A stretch of 64,000 nt of DNA from Pyronema omphalodes (lineage: Eukaryota; Ascomycota; Pezizomycetes; Pezizales; Pyronemataceae). Location: positions 310,001-374,000 of the forward strand of contig JAJJXM010000057.1 of the NCBI GenBank assembly GCA_024516155.1. The letters are read 5' to 3'. The notes under the pieces were generated by a model. That model did no database searches. It saw only the letters and a list, made by a program, of their open reading frames with translations, and was not told where the DNA came from. The translations under genes were made by a program, and so were the position numbers. Shown in pieces: positions 1-11,219 of the stretch (within the stretch, counting starts at the first letter, position 1; the number at the start of each line of letters is the position of its first letter).

Positions 1-77
1 CACGCTCGGGTCGTGTTACGTCTACACCTACAACAGAAGCACAAGCCCCTGCACCTACTCCGGCACCGCTCTCCGAA

Positions 78-3000
78 ATGCTTCCCCTAGAACGACCTCG
101 ACCTGATAAACAGACCCTTCGAGTTTTAAATCGTCAGTTTCACCAATCCCAGTCCTCGAATTCTGCCCTCACGTGGCATCGGCGACTCGGACATTTACAT
201 TTCGAGTCCTTGAAACACCTCCTAGGAAACAAAAACATCTCTGAGCGCGACATGCCTGACCACTGCGAACCTTGTGTCCTTGCCAAACAGCGCCAGTCTG
301 TTATTCGAACTCCGACAACTCGCTCGACGATTCCTTTCGAACTAGTTCACTCGGATGTCTGTGGTCCTATGTCGACCACCTCCCTAGGGAAATCTCGATA
401 CTACATTGTGTATATCGATGATTTCACTAGGTGGGTTAAGGTCTATTTCCTGAACTCAAAATCAACCGACTGTATACTGCCTGTCTTCCGGAAATTTCTG
501 GCTTGGGTAAATAATCAAGGCTACACTGTCAAACATCTACGTTGTGACAATGGCACTGGTGAGTTTAACAACCAACAATTCCGTGATCTCCTGGATCTAG
601 CGGGCATCTCGTTCGAACCCGCTCCTCCTTACACGCAGCATAAAAATGGTACCGCGGAGCGCATGATCCAGACTCTTAACACCAAGGCGCGCTGTATGCT
701 TCTCGATTCACACCTACCGCATTTTCTCTGGGCCGAGGCCATCAATACCGCAGCATATCTACACTCGATTACTCCCTCTGCGTCTCTACCGAATTTTAAA
801 TCTCCTGTTGAAACTCTTCGCGGTTCCTCTCCCCAGATCGACCACCTTCGCCGCTTCGGTTGTCTTGTCTATAAACACATCCCTCCGGCTCAGCGCACTG
901 ACAGAAACTGGGGCCCTCGTTCGCTACCATGTGCAATGGTTGGATATGCACCCAACACAACGAAGATCTGGCGCATCTACGACTTCTCTACCAAGCGTAT
1001 TTGCCTTGCTTCAAGTGTTGTCTTTGTCGAAGACGTCAATGCGTTTGACTCTTCCACCCTGGTTTCGTCACAAGAACACTGTGAAATTCAAGCAGCTTTG
1101 GATCTCTTACCGGATCCGGCCAAAGATGAGGCAGAGGACATTTTGATGGCAGACTCAGGGCAGCCCACAGAAAGTATGTTTCCGCATGTTTTCCCTTTTT
1201 CCCCCCTTTTTCCGTTTCTCTTTCCGTTCTTCTTTCCGCTTTTTCGTTCTTTCTTTTCCTCCGTCCTCTGTCCACCCCTCGCTCCCGTGTCTGACCTACC
1301 ACTCCCCGAATGGTTCGGTGCTCAATTCAGTTGTGTAATAAAAACTTGTGCGCTTGGAGGACGCAGGCTCTTAGAGCCACATCTCTCATCATTCCGTTCC
1401 GTGTTTTCCGTTTACTTTCTGCTTTCTCAAAAGTCTTTCTTCAAGAACTTCCCCTCTACGAGAGAAGAGGTGCTCAGCTTGTCTGATTTAAAGTTTCACT
1501 TCTGTTTCCTTCCGTAATTTTTTCGAGCCTAAGTTTCTTGTTCTGCTCTTCACCTTTAACACTGTTCTAATCTTGCCATTTAGGTGATTGCCCAGTCGTG
1601 CAGGTGGTCACCTCCGCTCCTGCTCCCAAAAGAGACAACACTGAAAATGCGAAATTCTACACCGATGTCGTTTCTTCAGAACAACAAGCCTCGCTGTTTC
1701 TATCGAACTTCGTAAAATCAATGACTATTGAAGACACTGATGTCGATGACCCCGAATGCTCCGCTTATGCTGACTGCGACCCTCTCACATATAATGCTGC
1801 CATTAACAGTCCGGATAGTGAGCATTGGAAGGCTGCGATGCAACAGGAATGGGATTCTCTTCTCGAAAATCAAACCTTCCAAGCTTTTGCCGGCTCCACC
1901 CTCTCACCTGCTTCGTCTAGTTCTCCGCAAACAGATACCCCCATATCTCTCCCGTTCGGATGCAAGTCACTTAAATGCAGATGGATCTACAAGACGAAAC
2001 AGAATGCGGATGGTTCGACAAAGTACAAGGCCCGCCTAGTTATCAAAGGCTACGAACAAGTTCCCGGTGTCGACTATGACGAGACATATGCACCGGTGTC
2101 CAAGATGGCAACCTTACGATACCTCCTGAGTTTAGCAGCATCGCACAACTGGACAATAGACCAAATGGATGTTGTTACCGCGTTTCTTAATCCTGCCATT
2201 GACAATGACTGCACGTATATGGCTATGCCCCAAGGCATTGACTGGTTGGATACGCGTTTGGAAAAGTCATCTATTGTGCGCTTACAGAAAGCCCTCTATG
2301 GATTAAAACAAGCCCCCCGTCTGTGGTGGCAGGAAATCAATGAGTATCTCCTCTCTCTCGGTTTCGTTCAGTCCTCTGCGGACCCGAACCTCTATGTTCT
2401 TGAGGGGGTGCTACTGCTACTCTATGTGGATGACATTCTTATCTTCAATACCACTCCGGATCGCTTAGGAGACAGGATCAAACTCGCACTCAGCTCTAAG
2501 TACAAGATGACGGACCTTGGCCGTGCCTCTCGCTTCCTTGGTCTGGAAATCGAGTACTTACCTGATGGCAGTATCGCCCTGAGTCAAAAAGGCTACATCA
2601 AAACTGTCCTCCAAAGATTCTCCTTGATGGATTGCACGCCGGTGTTCAGCCCGATGGACCCAAATGTGGACTTGGAAAATGTCATCTGTAGTGACTCCAA
2701 AGCCTCTCCGTCAGATCGCTTGCGTTACCTCTCAATGGTGGGCTCTCTGATGTATGCGGCTATTGGAACAAGACCCGACATTGCTTACTCGGTTACTGCT
2801 CTATCACGATACAATCAATCTCCGTTGAACATGCATCTCACCGCTGCCCGTCGTGTGCTCCGTTACCTGAAAGGATCAATCAACTTATCTATCATCTATC
2901 GCCGCGACAACGACCTTCGATCAGATCAAGTCCGTATCTACAGCGACAGCGACTGGGCAGGAAACTCCAAAGATAGGAAGAGCATTGGTGGCTGTGCAAT

Positions 3001-3409
3001 CCTCGCACCCGGCGCGACAGGTCTAATCAACTGGTCAGCCAAAAAGCAGTCGGTGGTAGCCTTATCAACCTTGGAGGCCGAATACATCGCCTGCAGTGAG
3101 GCCACCAGAGAAGCTTTGTGGCTACGACTACTTATGAGTGACACCAAAATCTCGACAAATGAAAATGCGACCGAGGTGTTTTGCGACAACCAAGGTGCCC
3201 TAACGCTGCTAAAGTCAGGTGTCATCAAAGCAAAAACAAAACACATTGCGGTCAAATTTCATCATGTTCTCGACGAAGTCAAACGAGGATCCGTGAGCTT
3301 CACATACGTCGCCTCTAAGGAAAACGTGGCCGACGTACTTACGAAACCGCTCAACGGCCCTAATCACTCAAATGCAATTCGTCTTCTCGGAATGGAAACC
3401 TCACCCTAA
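78..3409 (+). CDS. Copia pol: integrase, RT and RNase H, interrupted by a 410-nt intron-like segment
   Basis: The reading frame is already open at the left; 78 is the first ATG seen. The first block (78-1173) has a GAG-pre-integrase zinc-binding region (WHRRLGHLH, then CEPC) and an integrase core with HSDVCGP, LRCDNGTGEF and NGTAERM, supplying the D, D and E. The second block (1584-3409) has copia-type RT (KARLVIKGYEQ, LYVDDILIF) and RNase H (IYSDSDWAGN, STLEAEYIA, KTKHIAVKFHHV). The blocks lie in different frames. They join in phase if 1174-1583 is removed as an intron; without removal the first block runs to a stop at 1517. All catalytic motifs look preserved, so this part could be functional. 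Whether the missing 5' part is intact is unknown. Confidence 0.85.
1174..1583 (+). other. Intron-like segment between copia integrase and RT
   Basis: Donor GTATGT at 1174, a long pyrimidine-rich stretch (about 1190-1265), a CTAAT branch-type motif at 1567-1571, and acceptor CCATTTAG ending at 1583. The first exon leaves one base of a codon and the second supplies two, so splicing restores one frame with a serine at the junction. An AATAAA hexamer lies inside at 1337-1342, so an unspliced RNA could end early. No copia domain is encoded in the segment. Splicing is inferred, not shown. Confidence 0.6.
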
Positions 3410-3775
3410 GGTATCCGACAAAAGGGGGTGATCGACCGGAGGTCGGTGCCTGCGCCAAGTTCTTGATGACGTGTGTCTGGATGGATATGGTTTTGTCGGA
3501 TATGGGATATGGAAAGAGGGGGTGTGCTGGTTTTATGATCATGGTGTTTGATTTGGAATTGGGTTTTGCTCTGCAGGGAATTTTTCTGATTTATGGTATA
3601 TGGATGTTTTGTTCTTTCTGGTTGGGTTACTGGTGTTACGGGTTATTGCTATGGATTACTGGGTCGTATTATGGATGGATTGATTGGTTATGATGGCTAC
3701 ATTTTTTCGGGTATTTCTTCTGTGTATTTGCTGGACTTTATTATGTTTTCACACCTTGCCTTTGGCGAGGGGGTG
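3410..3775 (+). other. Copia 3' untranslated region with purine tracts
   Basis: No domain is recognisable here. Three purine-rich tracts ending in GGGGGTG occur near 3422, 3513 and 3768. The last lies directly before the TGTTG start of the LTR and is the best polypurine-tract candidate. The rest is T- and G-rich and open in a plus frame, but it resembles no protein. Confidence 0.5.
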
Positions 3776-3944
3776 TGTTGAAGTGACGCCTAAGGCCGGT
3801 GTGGGCTAGGGTTACTAGGTGCTATATTAGCTTGTTGTGCTTCCGGTGGAAATGGTTCTTCACTCAATACAATTACTTGTTGCTCGTTCTCCACTTCCAC
3901 CGTTCTCTCCTCGTGCCTGCTCGTCCTTCCGACAAAGGGCAACA
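3776..3944 (+). repeat. Copia 3' LTR
   Basis: Begins TGTTG and ends CAACA, a perfect 5-bp terminal inverted repeat, directly after a purine-rich tract. It is 169 bp, short but normal for fungal copia elements. The 5' LTR lies outside the window, so the boundary rests on the ends alone. Confidence 0.65.
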
Positions 3945-4505
3945 GGATCGTTTGTGCACACGGATTTTGGTCCAGAAGACTGCACGGAGGGCACACAGTT
4001 GGCCAGGGATCATTCTGTTGAAGAGGACGGTACCACGTTCTATGCTGTTGAACCGAGTTCACCATCCCCACCACCATCCACCCGGCTCGATCCAGTCAAC
4101 ATCACGGCACCTACACCTACAACACCAATGTCAACTTATCATGGTGGAATAAAAATGGGCAGTAATTTGGGTCCTGGAGCGTCTAGTAATAAGAAGGTCA
4201 AGCGGGAAAGACCAACTATTGGTGGTCAGATTATAAAATCCTTGTCGGAGCTGAAGGACACAGCAATGAAATTGTAATGGGAGGGGAGCAAGATTGAAAG
4301 GGCTGTAGCGATGTTTGAAGAACAGTACTCTGATCTTACGGAGGATGAATTGATGCTGGGGTATGATATCTTTTTTGAAATCCGTAAGGCAGAACTGTTT
4401 CTACCTATGAGTGCCGGAGGAGCAAGAGATCGCTGGACTCGGAATGAATTGTCCAAGCAGCGTCGCCTCGCTCAAAGGGATGAATCGTTATCAATAGATG
4501 ATTGA
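3945..4505 (+). pseudogene. Myb/SANT-like accessory protein of the PIF/Harbinger element, C-terminal part
   Basis: In these elements a Myb-like DNA-binding partner acts with the transposase in recognising element ends. The frame from 3945 encodes a proline- and serine-rich stretch, a basic patch (KKVKRERP) and, after 4278, a conserved-looking tail (ERAVAMFEEQY, LTEDELMLGYDIFFE, GGARDRWTRNELSKQ). That tail resembles the C-terminus of fungal Harbinger Myb proteins. A TAA at 4275-4277 interrupts the frame, and the same frame continues after it; a CAA codon would restore it. The N-terminus, with the DNA-binding domain, was split off by the copia insertion. Confidence 0.65.
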
Positions 4506-4645
4506 AACCAGGGTTAATTCAGATAGAAAAACTTCTCACGGAGAATTGTCAATGCATTTTTTTTGAAGTTATATAATAGTGATTCAAGGCAGTCAAATGA
4601 ACACAATAACAACCGGTACTACCTTCGATAATTTTGGTAGTCTGT

Positions 4646-5961
4646 CTACATGCGCCGTGCAATTTGATCGCGCAATGCTGCCATGTTGGCATCTTCCCCA
4701 TCCACCACAATCAATGGCTGATCTTGCTCGGCTCCATTCCCACCACGAATCTGCCTGTGCAAATGCGCCCGGACACCCTGGAGATCCTCATCATCATCAT
4801 CCTCCCACTTCTCAAATTCCTGAATAGCATTCCGTTGTCCAATGAAATTGTGTAGTGCTACAACAGCATACACCACATCCCTGTGAGCCTCAAAAGAATA
4901 CTCGGGTTGATTTGCCACAAAGCGGAAGCGTCGCTTGAGGACACCAAACACTCGCTCAACAGCATTTCGCAGCTGTGCGTGGCGCAAATTGAATAGCTCC
5001 TCCGGGTTTTCAGGCCGTTTCAACCTATCAGCATTGATTGCGTGGCGTATAGAAGCTGTTGCAGAATTACGTACCTATTTGATGCCAGCACTTGTTCACG
5101 AAGGTGATACCGGACCCCACGATAGGGAGTGAGCAGGCCTTCCCTCAACCCATATCCAGCATCAGCAAGGTAGTATTTTCCCGGGGGAATACTGAAACCA
5201 TGCGCAAATGCATCCCCCAGTACACGTGAATCATGCGCAGAACCCTCCCAACCAGGTAAAACATACACAAACTGCAGACTGAAGTTGCAAATGCCGAGGA
5301 CATTTTGTGAAGTATAACCATAACGGTTGCGGAATTGCGATGCGTGTTCTGCTGTCAACCTTGCTCTGATGTGCGTTCCATCTAATGCTCCAATACAGCC
5401 GGCAAAGTATGGATAGAACTTAAGATTCGACTGAATGTGGAATGGAATACGTGGTGGAGGAAGTTGCATGGTGCTCCGGTAGAGTGCAATGCATGCTCGC
5501 AGAACTCTGTGGAAGTAGCTAAAGACAACCATCTGTCAGCGAAATTTCTCTACCAAAGAACCTACAATGCAGAGCAGAACTCACCGGTTGATCGTCCATC
5601 CACTGTGCTGAAATCTCTCCTGACATCTCCGGCTAGATCTGTTTTCCCCAACAATCTGCAAGAAAATAGCCACCTGCTCTTCCACAGAAACATAACGCTC
5701 GTCTGCAAGCCAACCACGGTCCTTGAACCAGGTGCAAAGCTCTTGGAAAGTGGAGAGTTGCATGCGCAGGACTTCTTTGATGCGATGATTGTTGCCACAT
5801 GACAACAACTCCGAAATGTTCGCTGCAGCCGATAGAGGGGAGGTACGGCATGGTGTTCTATTGCAATATACATTGAAATATCTTTCTACTTCATTTGCAA
5901 TGCAAAGAAGCACTTCAGGTGATAAAGAATTGGAGCGACTGGGTCGATTCTCATCATCCAT
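4646..5961 (-). CDS. PIF/Harbinger transposase (DDE_Tnp_4 family), three exons, apparently intact
   Basis: Proposed exons (minus strand): 5961-5585, 5518-5075, 5024-4646, giving 399 residues. Introns are 66 nt (GTGAGT...TTTAG) and 50 nt (GTACGT...GATAG) and both keep the frame. The joined protein carries the family signatures: NRSSRRCQERFQHSG before the first junction, CIGALDGTHI (first D), YYLADAGYG (second D) and NAVERVFGVLKRRF (E). The chosen start at 5961 has a good context (CACCATGG); the frame is open upstream but without an ATG. The C-terminus is acidic (EDDDDED). No stop or frameshift is visible, which is unusual in this decayed neighbourhood. The copia insertion has cut off the left end of the element, so the copy itself probably cannot move, but it could supply transposase. 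Confidence 0.85.
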
Positions 5962-6270
5962 GGTGATAGAGTTGATGGTTGCAATTTGAAGTCGTGCGGT
6001 AAAATTTTCACTCGCAACCAAAAGGAGGATGCTGCTGTTGTAATCACGTATGTTATTGTTGGGACGCTATTCCACATTCTGTTTAGTTGTGGTGGTGAGA
6101 ACCTTTGCTAGTTTTTGAGCTCTGTGGTACATCATCATACATAAAATGTATTTAGGGGTCGGGTAGAATACAAAATCAGGTCGAATACATTGTATTCTTG
6201 TCCCTGTCTACGGGCCTGCAAAACGCGCGGAAAATACAAATGTCTATGTATTTCCATGTATTAGCGTGTA

Positions 6271-6302
6271 CCACGGCGTATTCCGTACCACCAAACAGGC
6301 CC
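6271..6302. repeat. Right terminal inverted repeat of the PIF/Harbinger element
   Basis: Read inward from the right, the end starts GGGCCTGTTTGGTGG. The preceding 100 bases hold related subterminal motifs (GGGCCTGCAAAAC near 6210, several TACATNGTATT-like repeats). TTA at 6303-6305 is the candidate target-site copy. The partner end is outside the window. Confidence 0.6.
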
Positions 6303-7011
6303 TTAATGTGCGCACACAGGTTAGGGCTCGATCATCTTATCCCATAAGATCAGATGTAGTAGTGATGCCTTATCAGTACTACATCAGTGTGCACACGCAA
6401 CTGATCTAAGAACACGTGACTAGGGTTAGGGTTGTGACTGCACGCACACGGTCAAGTTTAGGGTTACGAATGCACGCGCACGATTGGGATTAAGGCCCGC
6501 CTGCGGGACTTCGCCTACGGTTACGCTTGCACTCGCTAAGTACGCTAACACGCACACGACGAGGCTGTGCGTGCAACCAACGCTAATTTGATTCAAGGTG
6601 TTAGCGCGTCTGGAATGCACAACCGGGACCGCGTTTTTTCCTTCATCATTTTTTCAGAAAAACTCTGCGAATAGTGGCTTGGCGTGTAAGGAGGAAAAAT
6701 TGTATATAAGAGGATTGTTTCTTTGTTTGTTTATTTTGTTTTCCTTTTCTCCTTACACACTTGTTTTGTTATCTACAAATTCAAATACTTTGTCGGTCTT
6801 TCTTTACGTCCTTGTTTTCGTCCCCGTCTTTAGATCTCTTTGTCCCTTGGAATCTCCGTTTATTTTCTTAACTTCCAAACATGGAATTCTCTACGTTAAT
6901 GCTGGACACAGCTGAAGAGTTCACAACTTTTCTTCAGTGAACTCAAGAGTGAACGATTGAGAAGAGCCCTCAGGTTCTCCGTCAGCTATGTCTCCCTTGT
7001 TCGCCATTACA
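6303..7011 (+). repeat. Gypsy A 5' LTR, 3' portion
   Basis: Matches the 3' LTR blocks at 46440-46551 and 58972-59589: the GATCATCTTATC motif, then AACTGATC, then CTAGGGTTAGGGTTGTGACTG, then a promoter-like part with TATATAAG at about 6702, ending in TTACA. The first part of the LTR was displaced by the Harbinger insertion. Telomere-like TTAGGG motifs are internal to the LTR. Confidence 0.75.
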
Positions 7012-9031
7012 ACATAACTGTGTCATCAAGACCTGCCAGGTCTATCGTCAACTCTCTATTACAACAAGCTTTACATGCTTCACAAGCTCTGGTTCTACGC
7101 ATTCATCAATCTACTACCGATCTTCCGTTCCCTTGAAAACACCGTCGTCCTCGACCAAATCGAAATCCATCGACAACTCCGAAACGAATACTCAGCTACT
7201 GGAATTCAATAAAACGACGAAATCAATATTTAGCACCTCCGATGAACCCTTGGAATGGACAACAATGGCAAGGTCATCGCGGCCCTGTACCTTAACGAGC
7301 CCAAAACATTGGAGGTCGAACAGGACCCCACGAAGATTGAAGTGGTCCATAACGCCGTGAAAGAATACGAACGAGACTGTCAACTAAGAGACGATGTTCG
7401 CGTCGAGCTGGCAGCAGTGCCAAAACACAACTCCCTTTACGCTCAACAACTTGCCGACTTGGAGCGGGACCTCGAAAGCTCCAACGCCTCCATGCAATTC
7501 TTACAAGCCCTTACGAAAAACGGTACTCTCTCGACCACCCGCCCTATCCAACCACCTCATACACCTGAGTTTCCTGGTGAACGCAAGGATCTCCTGAACG
7601 TCATTTGGAAAGTCAAATCCAAGCTCGGTGGATAGTCCTCCCGTTTTACCGACAATCAACACCAGCTACGTTATAACCATGGATATCTGAAAGGCAACGC
7701 CCAGAATCGAATTCAACCCTACGTCCATGAGGATAAGATTAAACGCAAAGATGTTGAAGCTCTCATTGCAATTCTGGAAGCTGCCTTCGGAGATCCTGAT
7801 CAAGATGGAACTGCTTCTGCCGAATTGGATAAACTTGATCAGGGCAACCCTGAGTGTATCCAGTATTACGCAGAATTCCAATGATTAATCGCTATCTTGG
7901 ATTACGACATGCATGATAAAAACGCTGCATCAAACACGGTCTCTCTCGAGACCTACACACGAGCCTTGCTTACCAAGCCGAGGAACCCCAGGATTTCACC
8001 AAATGTGTGGATGTCTGGCTGAAATGGCATTATAGAATCCGAGCTCATTCAGCTACCACAAGACGGCATGTTCTTTCCGCCCCAAGTCGTACCAGTTCAG
8101 CCCGGTCCCGTCCGGCGACCGACCTGACGATTACCAATAGACGTAATTACGGATCCGCCGCCATAGACTTATCAGCCTCCCAGAGAGCTCAGAACCAACG
8201 CCACCGAGACAAAAGAGTGGCTAAGGGACTCTGCCTTTACTGTTGATCAGGGAATCATTTCGAAAACAAATGTTCAACATTGGCAGCAAACAAGTCTCGC
8301 GAAAATCCGTCTCGCCGCCGCCGAAGTATTGGAAATCCCAACACACCCCGACGTCGATCAGGGAAATGAGTAGTCCATCAACAGCCCGTTGCCTCCATTG
8401 GTTGACTGACCCCTGCCTCGTTTTTCATTTCATCTCAGGAAATTGTTTATGTATCCGCTAGTTCTTGGTCAAGTAAACAAGAAAACGCCCTGGATGGGAC
8501 TCATTTGGGCGTGCCATGTACACTAACTGAACGCAATACCAAAATCGATACTTATGCTCTCGTAGGCTGCGGAGGCACTGGAATTTCCTTTAGGAACGAA
8601 GACTTTGCTCGCCAACACAATTTTACCCGTTACTGATCAAAAAACCCCAAAATGGTCAAAGTAATCGATGGTTGACCTATCTCATCAGGAGACATCACAG
8701 AATACGTCCAAGTTGATTGTACGCTAGGAGACCATCATGAACTACTAACATCCGATGTTACTTGACTCGGCGATTATCCCCTCGTTTTAGGGGTCCCGAG
8801 GCTTTGTAAACACGATGTTCCCATAAACGTTGTTGATAACAATATTAAATTCTCTTCACCTAAATGCCTACCTCATCGAACCTTGTAAACACCCACCACT
8901 GTTAAGGGTATTTCTGCCAAAAAACAGAAGAAGATATCTGCCATTTCAGCTACGATGTTTCGACGAATGGTAAACAATGCCAATAACCGCTATGGAAAGA
9001 TCCAACAATTCTCCTTAGTATCGAACGAACT
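7012..9031 (+). pseudogene. Gypsy A gag and protease region, decayed
   Basis: The longest intact piece is 7255-7635, a charged, helical Gag N-terminus. Further pieces read as a Gag core (AFGDPDQDGTASAELDKL, followed by QYYAEFQ near 7880) and a broken zinc knuckle near 8233 (CLYC, stop, SGNHFENKC). A retropepsin-like stretch follows near 8560-8620 (ALVGCGGTGISF, then DFARQHNF). The same order occurs in Gypsy-1. Several TGA stops sit where tryptophan or arginine would be expected. The region ends at the LINE1 target site. Confidence 0.7.
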
Positions 9032-9045
9032 CACCCCAGCTCTCC

Positions 9046-9473
9046 GCACCACACAGCAACCGCTGACCCCCCCCTACATTTTTGACAACAACCTTTCACT
9101 TTCCGGCTCTGCCAACGGAAATCGCCTTATCGCACTCAGTTTACCCCAAATCCCGATTTCCAGGCCCGAATTCCCATTACCGTTGAGTTTCAGCGGAAAA
9201 AACACGATTCTGGGACCTCCGGACCGGTCAGCGGGCCTTTCCATCAACGCCGCCCCAACACCTGCCCTCCGAGCATCTAACAAACCTTATTTGCGGTTTC
9301 GGCATACCGAATTCCCCCCCTCCCCAGATTGCCCTCTCACCGGCAGCACTGGTTGTGGTGGCCCCCGAAATTTCCTCCCTTTTGGACCCCCTTTCTTCGT
9401 GAAAATGTTTCTGACCTAACCAGAGCCTCTCACGTAACCCATCGCCATCGCTTACGGAGATCCCGATTCAGCG
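9046..9473 (+). other. LINE1 5' untranslated region
   Basis: No convincing gene. The segment matches 59620-59821 (ACACAGCAACCGCTGAC, TTTACCCCAAATNCCG, GACCTCCGGACCGG), so this is a repeated LINE leader rather than unique DNA. An open frame through it has no recognisable domain. Confidence 0.6.
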
Positions 9474-11219
9474 ATGGACGCTAATTCCTCCCCCCTGCTA
9501 ACCCCCTCGCTTATGCAGGGCCCAGTCGACACCTGCAGCCCTACCACCCAAGTTCCGGCAACCCCAACCCACAAAATTATAGCCATCGATCCTGACTCCG
9601 CCAAGTCCACCGACCCCCTCACCCCCGCTGACGCCCTTCAGGCTGGCACATCCTCCCTCATTGCCCCCTCCCCCAGAAAGACTACCCCCTCTACTTCCCA
9701 AAATACCGCCTGCCTCAGCAGAGTTTCTAAATCCGGAATTAACCTCCTCCGACGCGCGGCCGGGGAAAAGAGACGCGCCGCCATCGCTCACCTCGACAAC
9801 AACCCCGCCATGCATAACCTCAACAACACTCCCGCCCTACCCAACCCCAGCGACATCGACTCAGACACTGACCTTGAAGACAAAGAAGACTGCGAATCAC
9901 ACCTCTAACCAAGCAACGACTTCCTCGACACCATCGCCTCTATGATCTCAAAAAACACAAACGAAGCACTCCAACCCATTGTACACTCCATCGACACTAT
10001 GAACAAACGCCTCGACAGAATCGCCAAACCCAGCCCTCCCCCTCTGACACAACCCCAACTGCAACCCCAACCCGGACAAGCAACCCTCGCCACCTCACAC
10101 CCCGACAACCGGCAGTACTGGAAAGGCCGATGCCAACTCCTGGAAAACACCCTACACCACCACAACATCGGCATACCGACCTCCACCACCACCTGCTGCC
10201 GCAATTCCCCTACGAACATTCAAGACCCATGAGCCTCCGGCACAGCCTCCACTGATCTCTTCTCCTCTGCCCACGCCCCCAAGACCAACCCCCCCGCCAA
10301 ACCACACCCCAAACCCCAGCGCACTCGCCCCCAGTCTGTCCTCATAACCTTTCCCCACCCTGCCGTAATCGACGTCAACACCAATGCCCAGTTGGGGAGG
10401 GAGATCAATGCCGCACTGACACAGGCACAGGCGCCGCCTCACATGGCTGTTGCCACAATTAGACAGGCAACCTCAGGCAACCTTATCGTGACCATGACCG
10501 AAGCTACCACTGAACCCGAGCTGACTGTCAACCTAGGGACTATACATACAGCGACACAGAAAGTGAATGCCTCCATTGCCGCACCTCGCCTGAATGAGTG
10601 GTGGTACAAGCTCGCAGTACATGGGATCCCCACGAACCAATACCCTGACTCCACCGAAGGAATGCAGCTCCTCAAGGAGGGAATCGAGCGCAGCAACGGA
10701 CCCGTCACTCTGGCGGTACCCCTCCGTTATATGACAACTGCAGAGAAACGTGTGGGGAAGGAAGCATCCAGAGTGGTAATCGCGGTGCTTACCGCCGAAG
10801 AGCTTGTACTCCTGAAGAGCAAATCAGTTATGGTACTCTTCGAGTGCCGGAGAGTCACCGAGTACCACTCTGCCTGACGGACCGACCAGTGTCGGCGCTG
10901 CTTGCTCTTTGGCCACCACTACACCAACTGCACTGGATCGCAAGGCCCCAACTGCGGCATCTGCGGCCAAAACCACTCCATGGACGACGACGCTTGCAAC
11001 AAGTACCCCCAAGGCAAAGGTAAGACTTGCGAGCACACCAAATATGACTGCAAGAACTGCGCAGACGCCGACCTCCCCGATCTCGACCACCCCGGCTTCA
11101 GCAAACGGTGCCCCGTACAACTTCGCATCTTCAAAGAAGCCTGGGGAGCACCACAGAACCCCGCCACCACCCCATCCAACCCCGCCGACAAGGACACTGA
11201 GATGAATGCCCATGTCTAG
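9474..11219 (+). pseudogene. LINE1 ORF1: Gag-like protein with zinc knuckles
   Basis: Starts at ATG 9474. The N-terminal half is proline- and serine-rich. The second half matches LINE2 ORF1 (WWYKLAVHGIP, PLRYMTTAEKRVGK, RRVTEYHSA). It is followed by cysteine-histidine knuckles: CRRCLLFGHHYTNC, CGICGQNHSMDDDAC and a longer CKNC...RC motif. Such proteins bind the element RNA. Frame breaks lie near 9908 and 10232, and a TGA at 10875-10877 falls where LINE2 has arginine. The C-terminal end overlaps the ORF2 start by 14 nt. Confidence 0.75.

Larger units (their letters stand above)
1..3944 (+). mobile_element. Ty1/copia LTR retrotransposon, 5' part outside window
   Basis: Domain order is GAG-pre-integrase, integrase, RT, RNase H, which is the copia order (integrase before RT). 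The 5' LTR, gag and protease lie before the window. The right end is a short LTR (3776-3944) starting TGTTG and ending CAACA. The sequence after it belongs to a PIF/Harbinger element, so the copia element landed inside that element. The expected 5-bp duplication would be GGATC (3945-3949), but the left copy is outside the window and cannot be checked. Confidence 0.9.
3945..6302. mobile_element. PIF/Harbinger DNA transposon, left end outside window
   Basis: Contains the two proteins typical of this superfamily, convergently arranged: a Myb-like protein (plus) and a DDE transposase (minus). The right end at 6302 reads ACCAAACAGGCCC followed by TTA, matching the 3-bp TTA/TAA target preference. 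The left end was separated by the copia insertion. The sequence to the right is the LTR of Gypsy A, so this element inserted into that LTR. Confidence 0.8.

Noticed and set aside
3427..3775. Copia 3' LTR starting at the first purine tract (3427)
   Set aside because: Only 3776 gives TGTTG paired with CAACA at the other end; the upstream stretch lacks a terminal repeat.
3463..3781. Small tryptophan- and glycine-rich plus-strand ORFs
   Set aside because: Low-complexity TGG/GGT repeats in the copia 3' region; no domain.
6410..6480. Relic telomere or subtelomere suggested by CTAGGGTTAGGG
   Set aside because: The motifs recur at corresponding places in the other LTR of Gypsy A, so they belong to the element.
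8955..9419. 154-codon ORF spanning the LINE1 border
   Set aside because: It crosses the target-site duplication at 9032-9045 and joins Gypsy A with a LINE leader by chance.
9498..10442. Glycine-rich minus-strand ORFs
   Set aside because: Shadows of the proline-rich LINE1 ORF1 on the opposite strand. The same holds near 15444, 16151, 39382, 40703 and 60729.
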